Of a stretch of 22,649 nucleotides of DNA, positions 7,230 to 13,606 are shown in pieces. The notes under the pieces are model-generated. The model was not told where the DNA came from and searched no databases. It saw only the letters and a program-made list of their open reading frames with translations. The DNA is from Bacillota bacterium. GTDB lineage: Bacteria; Bacillota; Limnochordia; Darwinibacteriales; Darwinibacteriaceae. The translations under genes were made by a program, and so were the position numbers. Numbering within the stretch: the first letter of the stretch is position 1; each line of letters opens with the position of its first letter. The stretch lies in NCBI GenBank assembly GCA_012518325.1, contig JAAYSR010000085.1, positions 1 to 22,649 of the forward strand, in the 5' to 3' direction.

Positions 7230-7238
7230 TGATATAAT
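7230..7238 (+). promoter_or_regulatory. Extended -10 promoter for the MATE gene
   Basis: TGATATAAT gives a consensus -10 (TATAAT 7233-7238) with the TGn extension. The -35 region is poor (TGGTTT near 7211), as is common for extended -10 promoters. The MATE start lies 40 bp downstream. Confidence 0.6.
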
Positions 7239-7278
7239 GGGGGTATGTAAGTAAAAAATTAAATTAGGGTGGAACAGT

Positions 7279-8685
7279 GTGGGAAAAACAACAAAGACCG
7301 AACTTATCTTGCGGGGAAGCATCTATAGGGTACTGATTGTTCTCTCCATCCCCATCATTATCAACAGCCTGATTCAAACTCTGTACAACCTGGCAGACGG
7401 ACTGTGGGTCAGCAAAATCTCTTCCGTCCATTTTGCGGCTACCGCCTTTGTCTGGCCGGTCAACTTTCTGTTCATTTCCATAGGCACAGGTCTGTCCGTC
7501 GCGGGGACCTCTTTATTGTCCCAGCTGGTGGGCAATGGGGATTATGAGCGCGCCAAGGAATACACCTCCCAGCTCATGGCGGCAACTGTGCTGAGTTCCT
7601 TCCTCTTCACTGCCTTAGGCTTTTTCCTCAGTCCCCACATCATTCGCCTTATGGGCGGAACAGGTGAGCTTGCCTCATTAGGCAACATCTACTTACGCAT
7701 CACCTTTTTGGATCTGCCATTCTTGTTCGTCTATTTCAACATAAACTCGATTATGCATGCCCAGGGCGACACCATCACACCGATGATTCTCAGCGGTGCA
7801 TCAGCCATCCTGAATGTGATCCTGGATCCGTTCTTCATTTTCACCTTTGGCTGGGGCATTGCCGGCGCTGCCTGGGCAACGTTGCTTTCCAGGGCCCTTC
7901 TGACGGTTGTTGGCTTCCTGCTGCTGTTCGGCGAAAAAAATAAACTCAAACCCAGTTTTCAAGGGTTCAAGTTTAACGGAAAGATTCTTAAAGAAATCGT
8001 AACTGTTGGTCTGCCGTCCAGCATCGGGCAATCTGGGGCGTCCCTGGGATTTATCGTGCTCAATGCCTTCATCGGCTCTTACGGCACCGCCACCATCGCA
8101 GCCTACGCCATGGTTAACCGGATAACCTCATTGATTATGCAGCCGGCCATGGGCATAGGACATGCCCTAACTACAGTAGTAGGGCAAAACGTAGGGGCCC
8201 GCCAAATGGAAAGGGTAAGGGAAGCATTTTATAAAGGTCTTGCCCTCACCGTCCTGATCGGAGTTTTGGGTACAGCTGTCCTCATTCTCTTTGACGAACC
8301 CATTATTCACTTTTTCATGCAGGCCAGGGATGACCTGCAAGTTATCGAGCTTTCCCTCACTTACCTGTTCTATGTATCCCTGTCTATGCCGCTGATGGGC
8401 ATCTTCAGCGTCTTCGTCGGACTCTACCAGGGCACCGGCAACACCAAGTACTCAATGAGCATGGAAATCGGACGGCTTTGGTTTGTGCGGCTGCCCATGA
8501 TCCTCTTCTTTAAGCACTTAACCAGCTGGGGCTCCACCGGCATCTGGTTCTCTATGAGCTTCAGCAATCTCATTGTCTGCCTCTACGGGTTTTGGATCTA
8601 TCTCCGGAAGGGCTGGCAGAAAACCGTCCTCGACTTGGAGGACGAAGAGACAGAGGCTGTACCGGATCTGGACCAGCTGGCGTAG
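7279..8685 (+). CDS. MATE family efflux transporter
   Basis: A 468-residue integral membrane protein with about twelve predicted segments and the MATE pattern of two related six-helix halves. The N-terminal LSIPIIINSLIQTLYNLADGLWV, the GTGLSVAGTSLLSQLVGNGDYERAKEY segment and the second-half AMVNRITSLIMQPAMGIGHALTTVVGQNVGA are typical. These transporters export drugs or metabolites in exchange for Na+ or H+. Start GTG 7279 has AGGGTGG at 7266-7272 six bases upstream. The gene has its own promoter and converges on the ABC-2 permease gene, with only 21 bp between stops and no clear terminator there. The substrate is unknown. The C-terminal tail is acidic (LEDEETEAVPDLDQL). Confidence 0.93.
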   Translation: MGKTTKTELILRGSIYRVLIVLSIPIIINSLIQTLYNLADGLWVSKISSVHFAATAFVWPVNFLFISIGTGLSVAGTSLLSQLVGNGDYERAKEYTSQLMAATVLSSFLFTALGFFLSPHIIRLMGGTGELASLGNIYLRITFLDLPFLFVYFNINSIMHAQGDTITPMILSGASAILNVILDPFFIFTFGWGIAGAAWATLLSRALLTVVGFLLLFGEKNKLKPSFQGFKFNGKILKEIVTVGLPSSIGQSGASLGFIVLNAFIGSYGTATIAAYAMVNRITSLIMQPAMGIGHALTTVVGQNVGARQMERVREAFYKGLALTVLIGVLGTAVLILFDEPIIHFFMQARDDLQVIELSLTYLFYVSLSMPLMGIFSVFVGLYQGTGNTKYSMSMEIGRLWFVRLPMILFFKHLTSWGSTGIWFSMSFSNLIVCLYGFWIYLRKGWQKTVLDLEDEETEAVPDLDQLA

Positions 8686-8706
8686 GCTGTATTCAGAAAT
8701 CTTGCG

Positions 8707-9486
8707 CTAATAATGGCCCAGTGTTCCCTGGATCATAGCCTTGCGTTCGCAGGCTTTGTACACTGCATAGCCGGCCAGCAAATGTCCCAAGCCCACAAGA
8801 AACAGAGCAGCCACATTCCCCAGTCCGATTTGCGTCAGATTCTGGCCTCCCACCATCACCCGGTTGATCAAGGCAGAGCCGTAGCTGCAAGGCAAAAAGC
8901 GCATCCAGACGACCCGGCCTGCCGGAGCAGCTACCAGGGCAATCAGGAGAAACTGCACCATCTGGGTATAGCTGTCAATCCTCTTTAACACGAGGGTAAT
9001 GCCGCCGATGGCAAAACCGATGCCTGCACTCCCAAGCAGAGTGCCTATTACCAAGGGCAGCAGTGACAAGAGGTCCAGATTTACAGTAACGCCCGTGGTC
9101 AGAAGCGCAGCAGCAAGCAAGACCGCAACCATAATCAGGTTTGTGAAAAACCCCGCTGCAACTTTGGCGCCGATCACCCAGCCGAAACCATGAGCAGACA
9201 TGTACAGCTGCTCTAACGTCCCCTCCTGGGCTTCACTGCGCAAGGTGTACCAGACATCCTGGTAGGTCGTAAGCATAAAGAGCCAGAGTACATAGCCGAC
9301 GACAAGGCCCTCCAAAGTGTCGCCGCCCAGGCCGGTCAGCGCCCGCATCCCCTGGAATCCGCCAACCATCAGCAGGAAAATTATATAGAGGGTGATCATT
9401 CCGCCGATGCTGTTATGGAAATAACGCCTAAAGAGGATAAACTCCTTTTTGAAAAAGGCTTGCAGCAGAAGCAGCTTCTTACGCAC
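8707..9486 (-). CDS. ABC-2 type transporter permease
   Basis: A 259-residue permease with six predicted membrane segments after a basic N-terminal region (FFKKEFILFRRYFHNSIGGMI). The loop TLRSEAQEGTLEQLYMSAHGFGWVIGAK is the ABC-2 element seen in multidrug and polysaccharide-type exporters, where an EGTLEQL-like sequence follows membrane segment 2. It pairs with the ATPase encoded upstream. Start GTG 9486 is chosen because AAGGGGG lies about 8 nt upstream. It overlaps the ATPase stop by 8 bp, giving coupled translation. The longer frame from 9558 would overlap the ATPase by 80 bp and has no ribosome binding site. Confidence 0.87.
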   Translation of the reverse strand: MRKKLLLLQAFFKKEFILFRRYFHNSIGGMITLYIIFLLMVGGFQGMRALTGLGGDTLEGLVVGYVLWLFMLTTYQDVWYTLRSEAQEGTLEQLYMSAHGFGWVIGAKVAAGFFTNLIMVAVLLAAALLTTGVTVNLDLLSLLPLVIGTLLGSAGIGFAIGGITLVLKRIDSYTQMVQFLLIALVAAPAGRVVWMRFLPCSYGSALINRVMVGGQNLTQIGLGNVAALFLVGLGHLLAGYAVYKACERKAMIQGTLGHY

Positions 9487-10441
9487 CTTGAGGACCCCCT
9501 TCCAAGATCTGCAGGAACACACGTTCAAAGTTGTTTTGCTCCTGGTCAATGGACTCAATCAGAGACTGGCCGGACTCCAAAATGCCGATAACCCTGTAGA
9601 GCACCTGCGACTCCTCTAGGCGTACGCTGATGGAAGTGCGGGCGGATGTTTCCTCTTCAATGACTGCCTCTTCCATACCCAAGAGCGCCTCCCGCTGCTC
9701 TGCAGTGAGCCCGCCCTGGACATTGATCCTGTAAACCTTGACTTTAAACAGATCCATGAGGTTGTCTACGCTGTCATTAGCCGCAATTCTGCCTTCGTTG
9801 ACGATAATCACCCGCTGGCAGGTGTCCTGGACTACATTCATATCGTGGGTTGTCAAAATTACAGTGCGCCCCTGCTCCTTCACATTTCCCTTCAGCAGCT
9901 GGCGGATCTCATAGGAGGCCTGCACATCAAGGCCTAAGGTTGGTTCATCGAGCAAGACTACCTTGCTCTGGGAAATCAGTGCTACCGCAATAGCCAGTTT
10001 CTGCTGCATCCCCCGGGAGAGTTTTCGGGCTTCCACATTCCTTTTTTCCGTGAGATTGAAAAGTTCCAGATAATAGTCGATGTCACTGCTGATGCCGCTT
10101 GGCTTCAGGCCCCGGATGGCTGCAAAAAACTCCAGGTTTTCCTGTGCCGTCAGCCGCCAGTAAATATTGCGGTTGCCTTCCAATACTGCGCTGACTTCCT
10201 GCAGGGCTGCAATCCTGCGCTGAATCAGATCTATGCCGTTGATAAAGATCCTGCCTGAATTCGGCCTGATCAAGCCGCAGAGCATCTTGACAGTGGTGGT
10301 CTTACCTGCGCCGTTGGGCCCTAGAAAGCCCAGCAGTTCTCCCTCCTGCACCTCAAAGCTGATCCTGTCGACAGCCTTGACCGCTGCCTGCCCCTTGCGG
10401 CCTGGGTAGATTTTCTCCAATGACTCAACCTTAATCATCAT
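9479..10441 (-). CDS. ABC transporter ATP-binding protein (DrrA/NatA-like exporter type)
   Basis: A 320-residue ABC ATPase with Walker A GPNGAGKTT (41-49), signature LSRGMQQ (141-147), Walker B VVLLDEP (161-167), D-loop GLD and H-loop TTHDM. A C-terminal extension of about 100 residues after residue 220 is like that in drug and antibiotic exporter ATPases (CcmA/DrrA group), where it regulates dimerisation. It couples ATP hydrolysis to the ABC-2 permease downstream. Start ATG 10441 (or the adjacent ATG 10438) follows GGGAGGAAC. It lies 29 bp after the MFS gene, so the two export systems probably share a transcript. Confidence 0.93.
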   Translation of the reverse strand: MMIKVESLEKIYPGRKGQAAVKAVDRISFEVQEGELLGFLGPNGAGKTTTVKMLCGLIRPNSGRIFINGIDLIQRRIAALQEVSAVLEGNRNIYWRLTAQENLEFFAAIRGLKPSGISSDIDYYLELFNLTEKRNVEARKLSRGMQQKLAIAVALISQSKVVLLDEPTLGLDVQASYEIRQLLKGNVKEQGRTVILTTHDMNVVQDTCQRVIIVNEGRIAANDSVDNLMDLFKVKVYRINVQGGLTAEQREALLGMEEAVIEEETSARTSISVRLEESQVLYRVIGILESGQSLIESIDQEQNNFERVFLQILEGGPQGA

Positions 10442-10470
10442 GTTCCTCCTCCCTGCGCTTCTGTTCTGAA

Positions 10471-11781
10471 TCAGCTGTCCGTCGCCAGGCTGTCCTCCTG
10501 GGCATAGAGGAGCTTGATTTTAGCCGAGGACGCCATCGAGAACCCTAAACCGGCGGTGATCAGCCCGCTCAAGATAAACAAAGACGCGGGCGAAAAACTG
10601 TCAACCAAAAATCCGGAAATAGCCATGGAAAGCGGCACCAGCATCTGCCCAACACTGTCAATCAAGCCGTACACTCTCCCTCTGTAGCTGTCAGGCACAG
10701 TCTCCTGCAGCATCACTTGGAACGGGACGTTCACCAAGGTGTTCAGGACACCAATGACCAGCAGCGAACTGGAGAGTGACAACAACGTATTGACCAGGCC
10801 GGCATTGCTGTAAACGGCCGGGAGGGCAAAGGTGCCTACCATCACTACAATCAGTCCCTGCAACGTAATGCCTGAGGTCAGCAAAGCTTCCTTGCGGAAC
10901 TTCTTGGTTAAATAGCCCACTAAAACAGTGCCGACCAAAAACCCTACCGGAAACATGGCCTGGACAGTCCCATAGTGCTGAGCTTCCAGCAGAAGGACTT
11001 CTTTGCCGAAATAGGGAAACACCACATTCATCAGCGGAGCGCCTAAAAAGTTCAAGGCAGTGGCGTAGAAGATCAGGGATCTAAGGCCGACGTTCTGCCA
11101 GATGTAGACAAATCCTTGCTTAAAGCTGAGCAGAAACTGGCGGCTGGGCGAAACCTCAGGTGCAGGTAAATGCTCCCTTACCATTTTCGGGAACCGAATA
11201 AAAGTCTCGGAGAGAGCTGAGAGCAGAAAAGCGACGCCGTTAATGAAAAAGGCTCCGAAATAGCCTGTTGTCCCCAGGAGGAAGGCGCCGAGAACCGGGC
11301 CCAAAATCATGGTGGCCGCCCGGGAGAAATTGTTCAGTGAGTTTGCTTTGACCAACTCGTCCTTCTTCACCAGGCCGGGAATGGTTGCTGAGATAGCTGG
11401 ACCGAACAGCACACCGCAAAGTGAGGAAAAGACTGTGGCAACATACAGAATGGGCATGGTCAAATGCCCGGAGCGGAAAATAAAGGCCAGGCTCAGGATA
11501 ATCAGTCCCCGCAACACATCCATGGCCACCACAATTGTCTTGCGGTCCCACAGATCAGCCAGGACACCGGTGAAGGGCGCCAACACAACCATTGGAATTG
11601 ATGATGCAAAGAGCATTGTCCCCAGGGCTGTGCCGGAACCGGTCAGATCCAGAACCAGCCAGGTCAGGGCCAGGTAATGTACGCCGTCCCCCACTTGTGA
11701 AACCAGACGTCCCCAAAACAGCAAAGCAAAATCCCGATTAATAAACAGGCGCTGACCAAGAGTTTGCTTGTCCTTTGCCAT
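10471..11781 (-). CDS. MFS transporter, DHA3/macrolide-efflux-like
   Basis: A 436-residue protein with about twelve membrane segments and the MFS motif A between segments 2 and 3 (GVLADLWDRKTIVVAMD). The N-terminus (FALLFWGRLVSQVGDGVHYLALTWLVLDLTGSG) and the second-half segment VPFQVMLQETVPDSYRGRVYGL are typical of the DHA3 group of H+-driven drug exporters (MefA-like). The substrate is unknown. Two in-frame ATGs occur. The ribosome binding site GAGGG abuts the first (11787), so the second (11781), six bases from it, is preferred. First gene of a three-gene export operon. A weak -10 (TACAAT, 11817-11812) lies upstream without a good -35. Confidence 0.92.
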   Translation of the reverse strand: MAKDKQTLGQRLFINRDFALLFWGRLVSQVGDGVHYLALTWLVLDLTGSGTALGTMLFASSIPMVVLAPFTGVLADLWDRKTIVVAMDVLRGLIILSLAFIFRSGHLTMPILYVATVFSSLCGVLFGPAISATIPGLVKKDELVKANSLNNFSRAATMILGPVLGAFLLGTTGYFGAFFINGVAFLLSALSETFIRFPKMVREHLPAPEVSPSRQFLLSFKQGFVYIWQNVGLRSLIFYATALNFLGAPLMNVVFPYFGKEVLLLEAQHYGTVQAMFPVGFLVGTVLVGYLTKKFRKEALLTSGITLQGLIVVMVGTFALPAVYSNAGLVNTLLSLSSSLLVIGVLNTLVNVPFQVMLQETVPDSYRGRVYGLIDSVGQMLVPLSMAISGFLVDSFSPASLFILSGLITAGLGFSMASSAKIKLLYAQEDSLATDS

Positions 11782-11833
11782 GTCCATCCCTCACTTCCCT
11801 ATGTTAAGTCCATTGTAAGGGTGCTGAGATCCT

Positions 11834-11868
11834 AAAAACACTGTCTGGGGATTGGTTGCCCCTCAGAC
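11834..11868 (-). terminator. Intrinsic terminator after the HELGH protein gene
   Basis: On the - strand, GTCTG-A-GGGG (11868-11859) pairs with CCCCAGAC (11850-11843) with one bulged A and a CAACCAAT loop, followed by AGTGTTTTT. It lies 12 bp after the stop at 11881 and separates that gene from the MFS operon. Confidence 0.8.
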
Positions 11869-11880
11869 CTGAGACTGATT

Positions 11881-12984
11881 TCAGCGCAGGAACTTGCTGA
11901 AGAGCCGGGCCTCCCAGGTGCTGTGTTCGTCCTGGTACCAGGTCAGCCGATCGTATAAATAAGGGACAAAATCGGTAAACTGGGGGTACTGATCCCGGTT
12001 GGCCTGGTAGTACTCTAACTGCTCTACCACAAACTGGGTCAGGTAAAACCCGTTCTTCTCATTATTCTCCAGAATTAAGAGTTCAATTTCAGGCGAGAAC
12101 AGATCCCGGGCAGCCACGACCTCCATAGCCCGAATCACCTGCTCATTAAGGAAGGCGGCCACCGAAGTGTAGGCCTGTTCTGCCATAGTATTGCGCACCG
12201 GCCACAGCAGCGGCTTCAATGCTTTGGCCCGTTCAGGATGGGCTTCCAGGCTCGGATTCACAAAAGAATGCCCTAACTCATGGCAGGTGAGGCTCTCCAG
12301 GCTCACTCCCGAAGGAAACTCAGGGACATCTTCACTGCACCCGAATTCCCGAATAATCTGGAAGGCAATGCTGTTTCCCTCGGAATCTTCGACCGTAGCG
12401 CCGTAACCACCCCCGGGGAACATGCTCGGAGTTACAATCAAATGGAACTCTGCAGGAGCCCAGCCGAAAAACTCACTGAGCCAGGCCTCCACATCATCCC
12501 GGCGAAAGCCCTGCAGGCAGGGGGCCAGGCACTCATCTAAATAAGGTTTCCACTCAGCATAAAAGGACAAAAAGTCCGATTGGACCGCGAGGTCTGCAAG
12601 GGCGAGCCTAAACTCCTCCAAAACCTGGCGTCCCCCAGCCCGTTTCTTTAGGTAATCGCTGTACTCATAGGCCAAATTCAGCTCAGGCAGGGGCCCAAGG
12701 TGGCAGATGAATGCAGGCGGCGCATCATAGGCAAAGCCCTTGTCCGTCAGTTCCTGAGCTAAGATGACGGCCTCGTGCCCCTGGTAATCAGCAAAAAACT
12801 CCTGCAGCGCCCGAAAATACTCGTTTCCCTGCCCCTCAGGCCCCCTTGTTTCTATCCAGGTGGTTTGAGACAAAACACCGGCTAACAGTTCCATTTCGGG
12901 GGACACCCTGAGGGGTGCGTCTGCTGCTGCAGCTGAACAGATCATGACAATAAGTGTTGCTAGACCGACTAATCTCCGAAGCAT
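11881..12984 (-). CDS. Secreted HELGH metalloprotease-like protein (DUF4932-like)
   Basis: A 367-residue protein with an N-terminal signal peptide (MLRRLVGLATLIVMICSAAAA, cleavage near residue 21; no lipobox) and a zinc-metallopeptidase HELGH motif at 235-239. A Glu at 281 (FLNEQVIRA) about 42 residues later is a plausible third ligand. The layout resembles DUF4932, a family of putative secreted zinc peptidases with unknown substrate. Start ATG 12984 has GGAGGG directly upstream and is followed at once by the signal peptide. The same frame stays open to 13311, but that extension would read antisense through the riboswitch and has no ribosome binding site. The gene is monocistronic, with its own terminator. 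Its leader holds several palindromes. It is divergent from the riboswitch unit. Confidence 0.8.
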   Translation of the reverse strand: MLRRLVGLATLIVMICSAAAADAPLRVSPEMELLAGVLSQTTWIETRGPEGQGNEYFRALQEFFADYQGHEAVILAQELTDKGFAYDAPPAFICHLGPLPELNLAYEYSDYLKKRAGGRQVLEEFRLALADLAVQSDFLSFYAEWKPYLDECLAPCLQGFRRDDVEAWLSEFFGWAPAEFHLIVTPSMFPGGGYGATVEDSEGNSIAFQIIREFGCSEDVPEFPSGVSLESLTCHELGHSFVNPSLEAHPERAKALKPLLWPVRNTMAEQAYTSVAAFLNEQVIRAMEVVAARDLFSPEIELLILENNEKNGFYLTQFVVEQLEYYQANRDQYPQFTDFVPYLYDRLTWYQDEHSTWEARLFSKFLR

Positions 12985-13168
12985 GATACCCTCCACGAAT
13001 TTCGCAAGAATTTTTCCGGAAAACGTAAAACTGTCTGACTGAACAAAAGCGGGTTTTCGCCGAAAACCAGCATCTGTCTGCGCCTTTTTCCCAAGGCAAG
13101 GCAAAGTCTTTGGCAAACACTCCAAATCAGATACAGACTTTACGAAACAGGAACTACTATTAACATGA
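12985..13168. other. Intergenic region upstream of the HELGH gene with three palindromes
   Basis: The region holds GGTTTTCGCCGAAAACC (13052-13068, perfect 8+1+8), TTTTCCGGAAAA (13012-13023, perfect) and CGAATTTCG (12996-13004). No confident - strand promoter was found for the HELGH gene. The first palindrome, read on the - strand, is a GC-capped hairpin followed by CGCTTTTG, which is weakly terminator-like. I see no small gene here with a good ribosome binding site. Confidence 0.6.
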
Positions 13169-13197
13169 TTGACACATTCTGCCCGCAATGTTACAAT
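13169..13197 (+). promoter_or_regulatory. Sigma-A promoter of the riboswitch transcript
   Basis: TTGACA (13169-13174) and TACAAT (13192-13197) are separated by 17 bp. The predicted transcription start near 13204 falls just before the aptamer. Confidence 0.88.
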
Positions 13198-13204
13198 TTG
13201 AGTG

Positions 13205-13320
13205 AAATCTCCGAAGACCGTACAGGGAGTGGGGGAACCAATCATTTGGGGTGAATCCTGCTTAAGGCCGGAGGGGCGACTTGGGCGCCCTAACCCGTCA
13301 GCTAACCCCACAGGAGTACA
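13205..13320 (+). promoter_or_regulatory. Cyclic di-AMP riboswitch (ydaO/yuaA class)
   Basis: The conserved core of the ydaO/yuaA aptamer is present in order: GGGGGAACCA (13230-13239), TTTGGGGTGAATCC (13245-13258), a variable hairpin arm (GGGGCGACTTGGGCGCCC) and CCCGTCAGCTAACCCC (13294-13309). CTCC at 13209-13212 can pair with GGAG at 13313-13316 as the closing stem. A consensus promoter precedes it and an intrinsic terminator follows, the standard off-switch arrangement in which c-di-AMP binding promotes termination. Ends are approximate. Known members control K+ transport and cell-wall hydrolase genes. Here the only downstream gene is a 54-codon ORF. Confidence 0.93.
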
Positions 13321-13325
13321 CCAAG

Positions 13326-13369
13326 AGCGTATTGCTGTTTTGTTAAACCAAAACGGCGGACGCTTTTTT
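13326..13369 (+). terminator. Riboswitch expression-platform terminator
   Basis: AGCGT (13326-13330) pairs with ACGCT (13360-13364). Inside, GCTGTTTTG (13334-13342) pairs with CAAAACGGC (13349-13357) around a TTAAAC loop. Six T follow at 13364-13369. It lies between the aptamer and the small ORF, so it would decide expression of that ORF. Confidence 0.88.
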
Positions 13370-13404
13370 GTTACCCAAAGTTCATCTACGAGAGGAGATT
13401 CATC

Positions 13405-13569
13405 ATGAGAAAGAAATTAAACCGGCGCCCGAATGTCTTGACTGTACTGAACAGCACCGACAAGCATCACATCCAGAGAATTCTTGATCTAGAGAAGCAC
13501 CCTCGTCAGAAACCGGCATACCAGACCGGTTCCCTAGTTCCAAACCTGCCGCTGCACCTGATTGTCTAA
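13405..13569 (+). CDS. 54-residue basic protein under c-di-AMP riboswitch control, unknown
   Basis: ATG 13405 has AGAGGAGA about 7 nt upstream, a strong ribosome binding site, and runs 54 codons to TAA 13567-13569. The product begins MRKKLNRRPNVLTVLN and ends PNLPLHLIV. It has about ten Lys/Arg, four His and only three acidic residues, no signal peptide, no membrane segment and no cysteine. I recognise no family. It is the only ORF between the riboswitch terminator and a second strong terminator 9 bp after its stop, so promoter, riboswitch, gene and terminator form a closed unit. Possible roles are a small regulatory protein or a nucleic-acid or ribosome binder, but no motif shows this. It could also be a decayed remnant, although the intact signals argue against that. 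Confidence 0.72.
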   Translation: MRKKLNRRPNVLTVLNSTDKHHIQRILDLEKHPRQKPAYQTGSLVPNLPLHLIV

Positions 13570-13577
13570 ATGAACTG

Positions 13578-13604
13578 CCCCAGGGGGTTGCCCTGGGGTT
13601 TTCC
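13578..13604 (+). terminator. Intrinsic terminator after the 54-codon ORF
   Basis: CCCCAGGG (13578-13585) and CCCTGGGG (13591-13598) form a perfect 8-bp stem with a GGTTG loop, followed by TTTTCCTTTT. Confidence 0.92.
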
Positions 13605-13606
13605 TT

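Noticed and set aside
9487..9558. Longer start for the ABC-2 permease at 9558
   Set aside because: It would overlap the ATPase gene by 80 bp without a ribosome binding site. GTG 9486 has AAGGGGG at proper spacing.
12985..13311. N-terminal extension of the HELGH protein to 13311
   Set aside because: It would run antisense through the c-di-AMP riboswitch, lacks a ribosome binding site, and would bury the signal peptide that begins at ATG 12984.
13205..13320. Other riboswitch classes (glycine, given the grd operon, or cobalamin)
   Set aside because: The paired GGGGGAACCA...TTTGGGGTGAAT and CCCGTCAGCTAACC blocks match the ydaO/yuaA core. No tandem glycine aptamer or B12-box pattern is visible, and the grd operon is 9 kb away.
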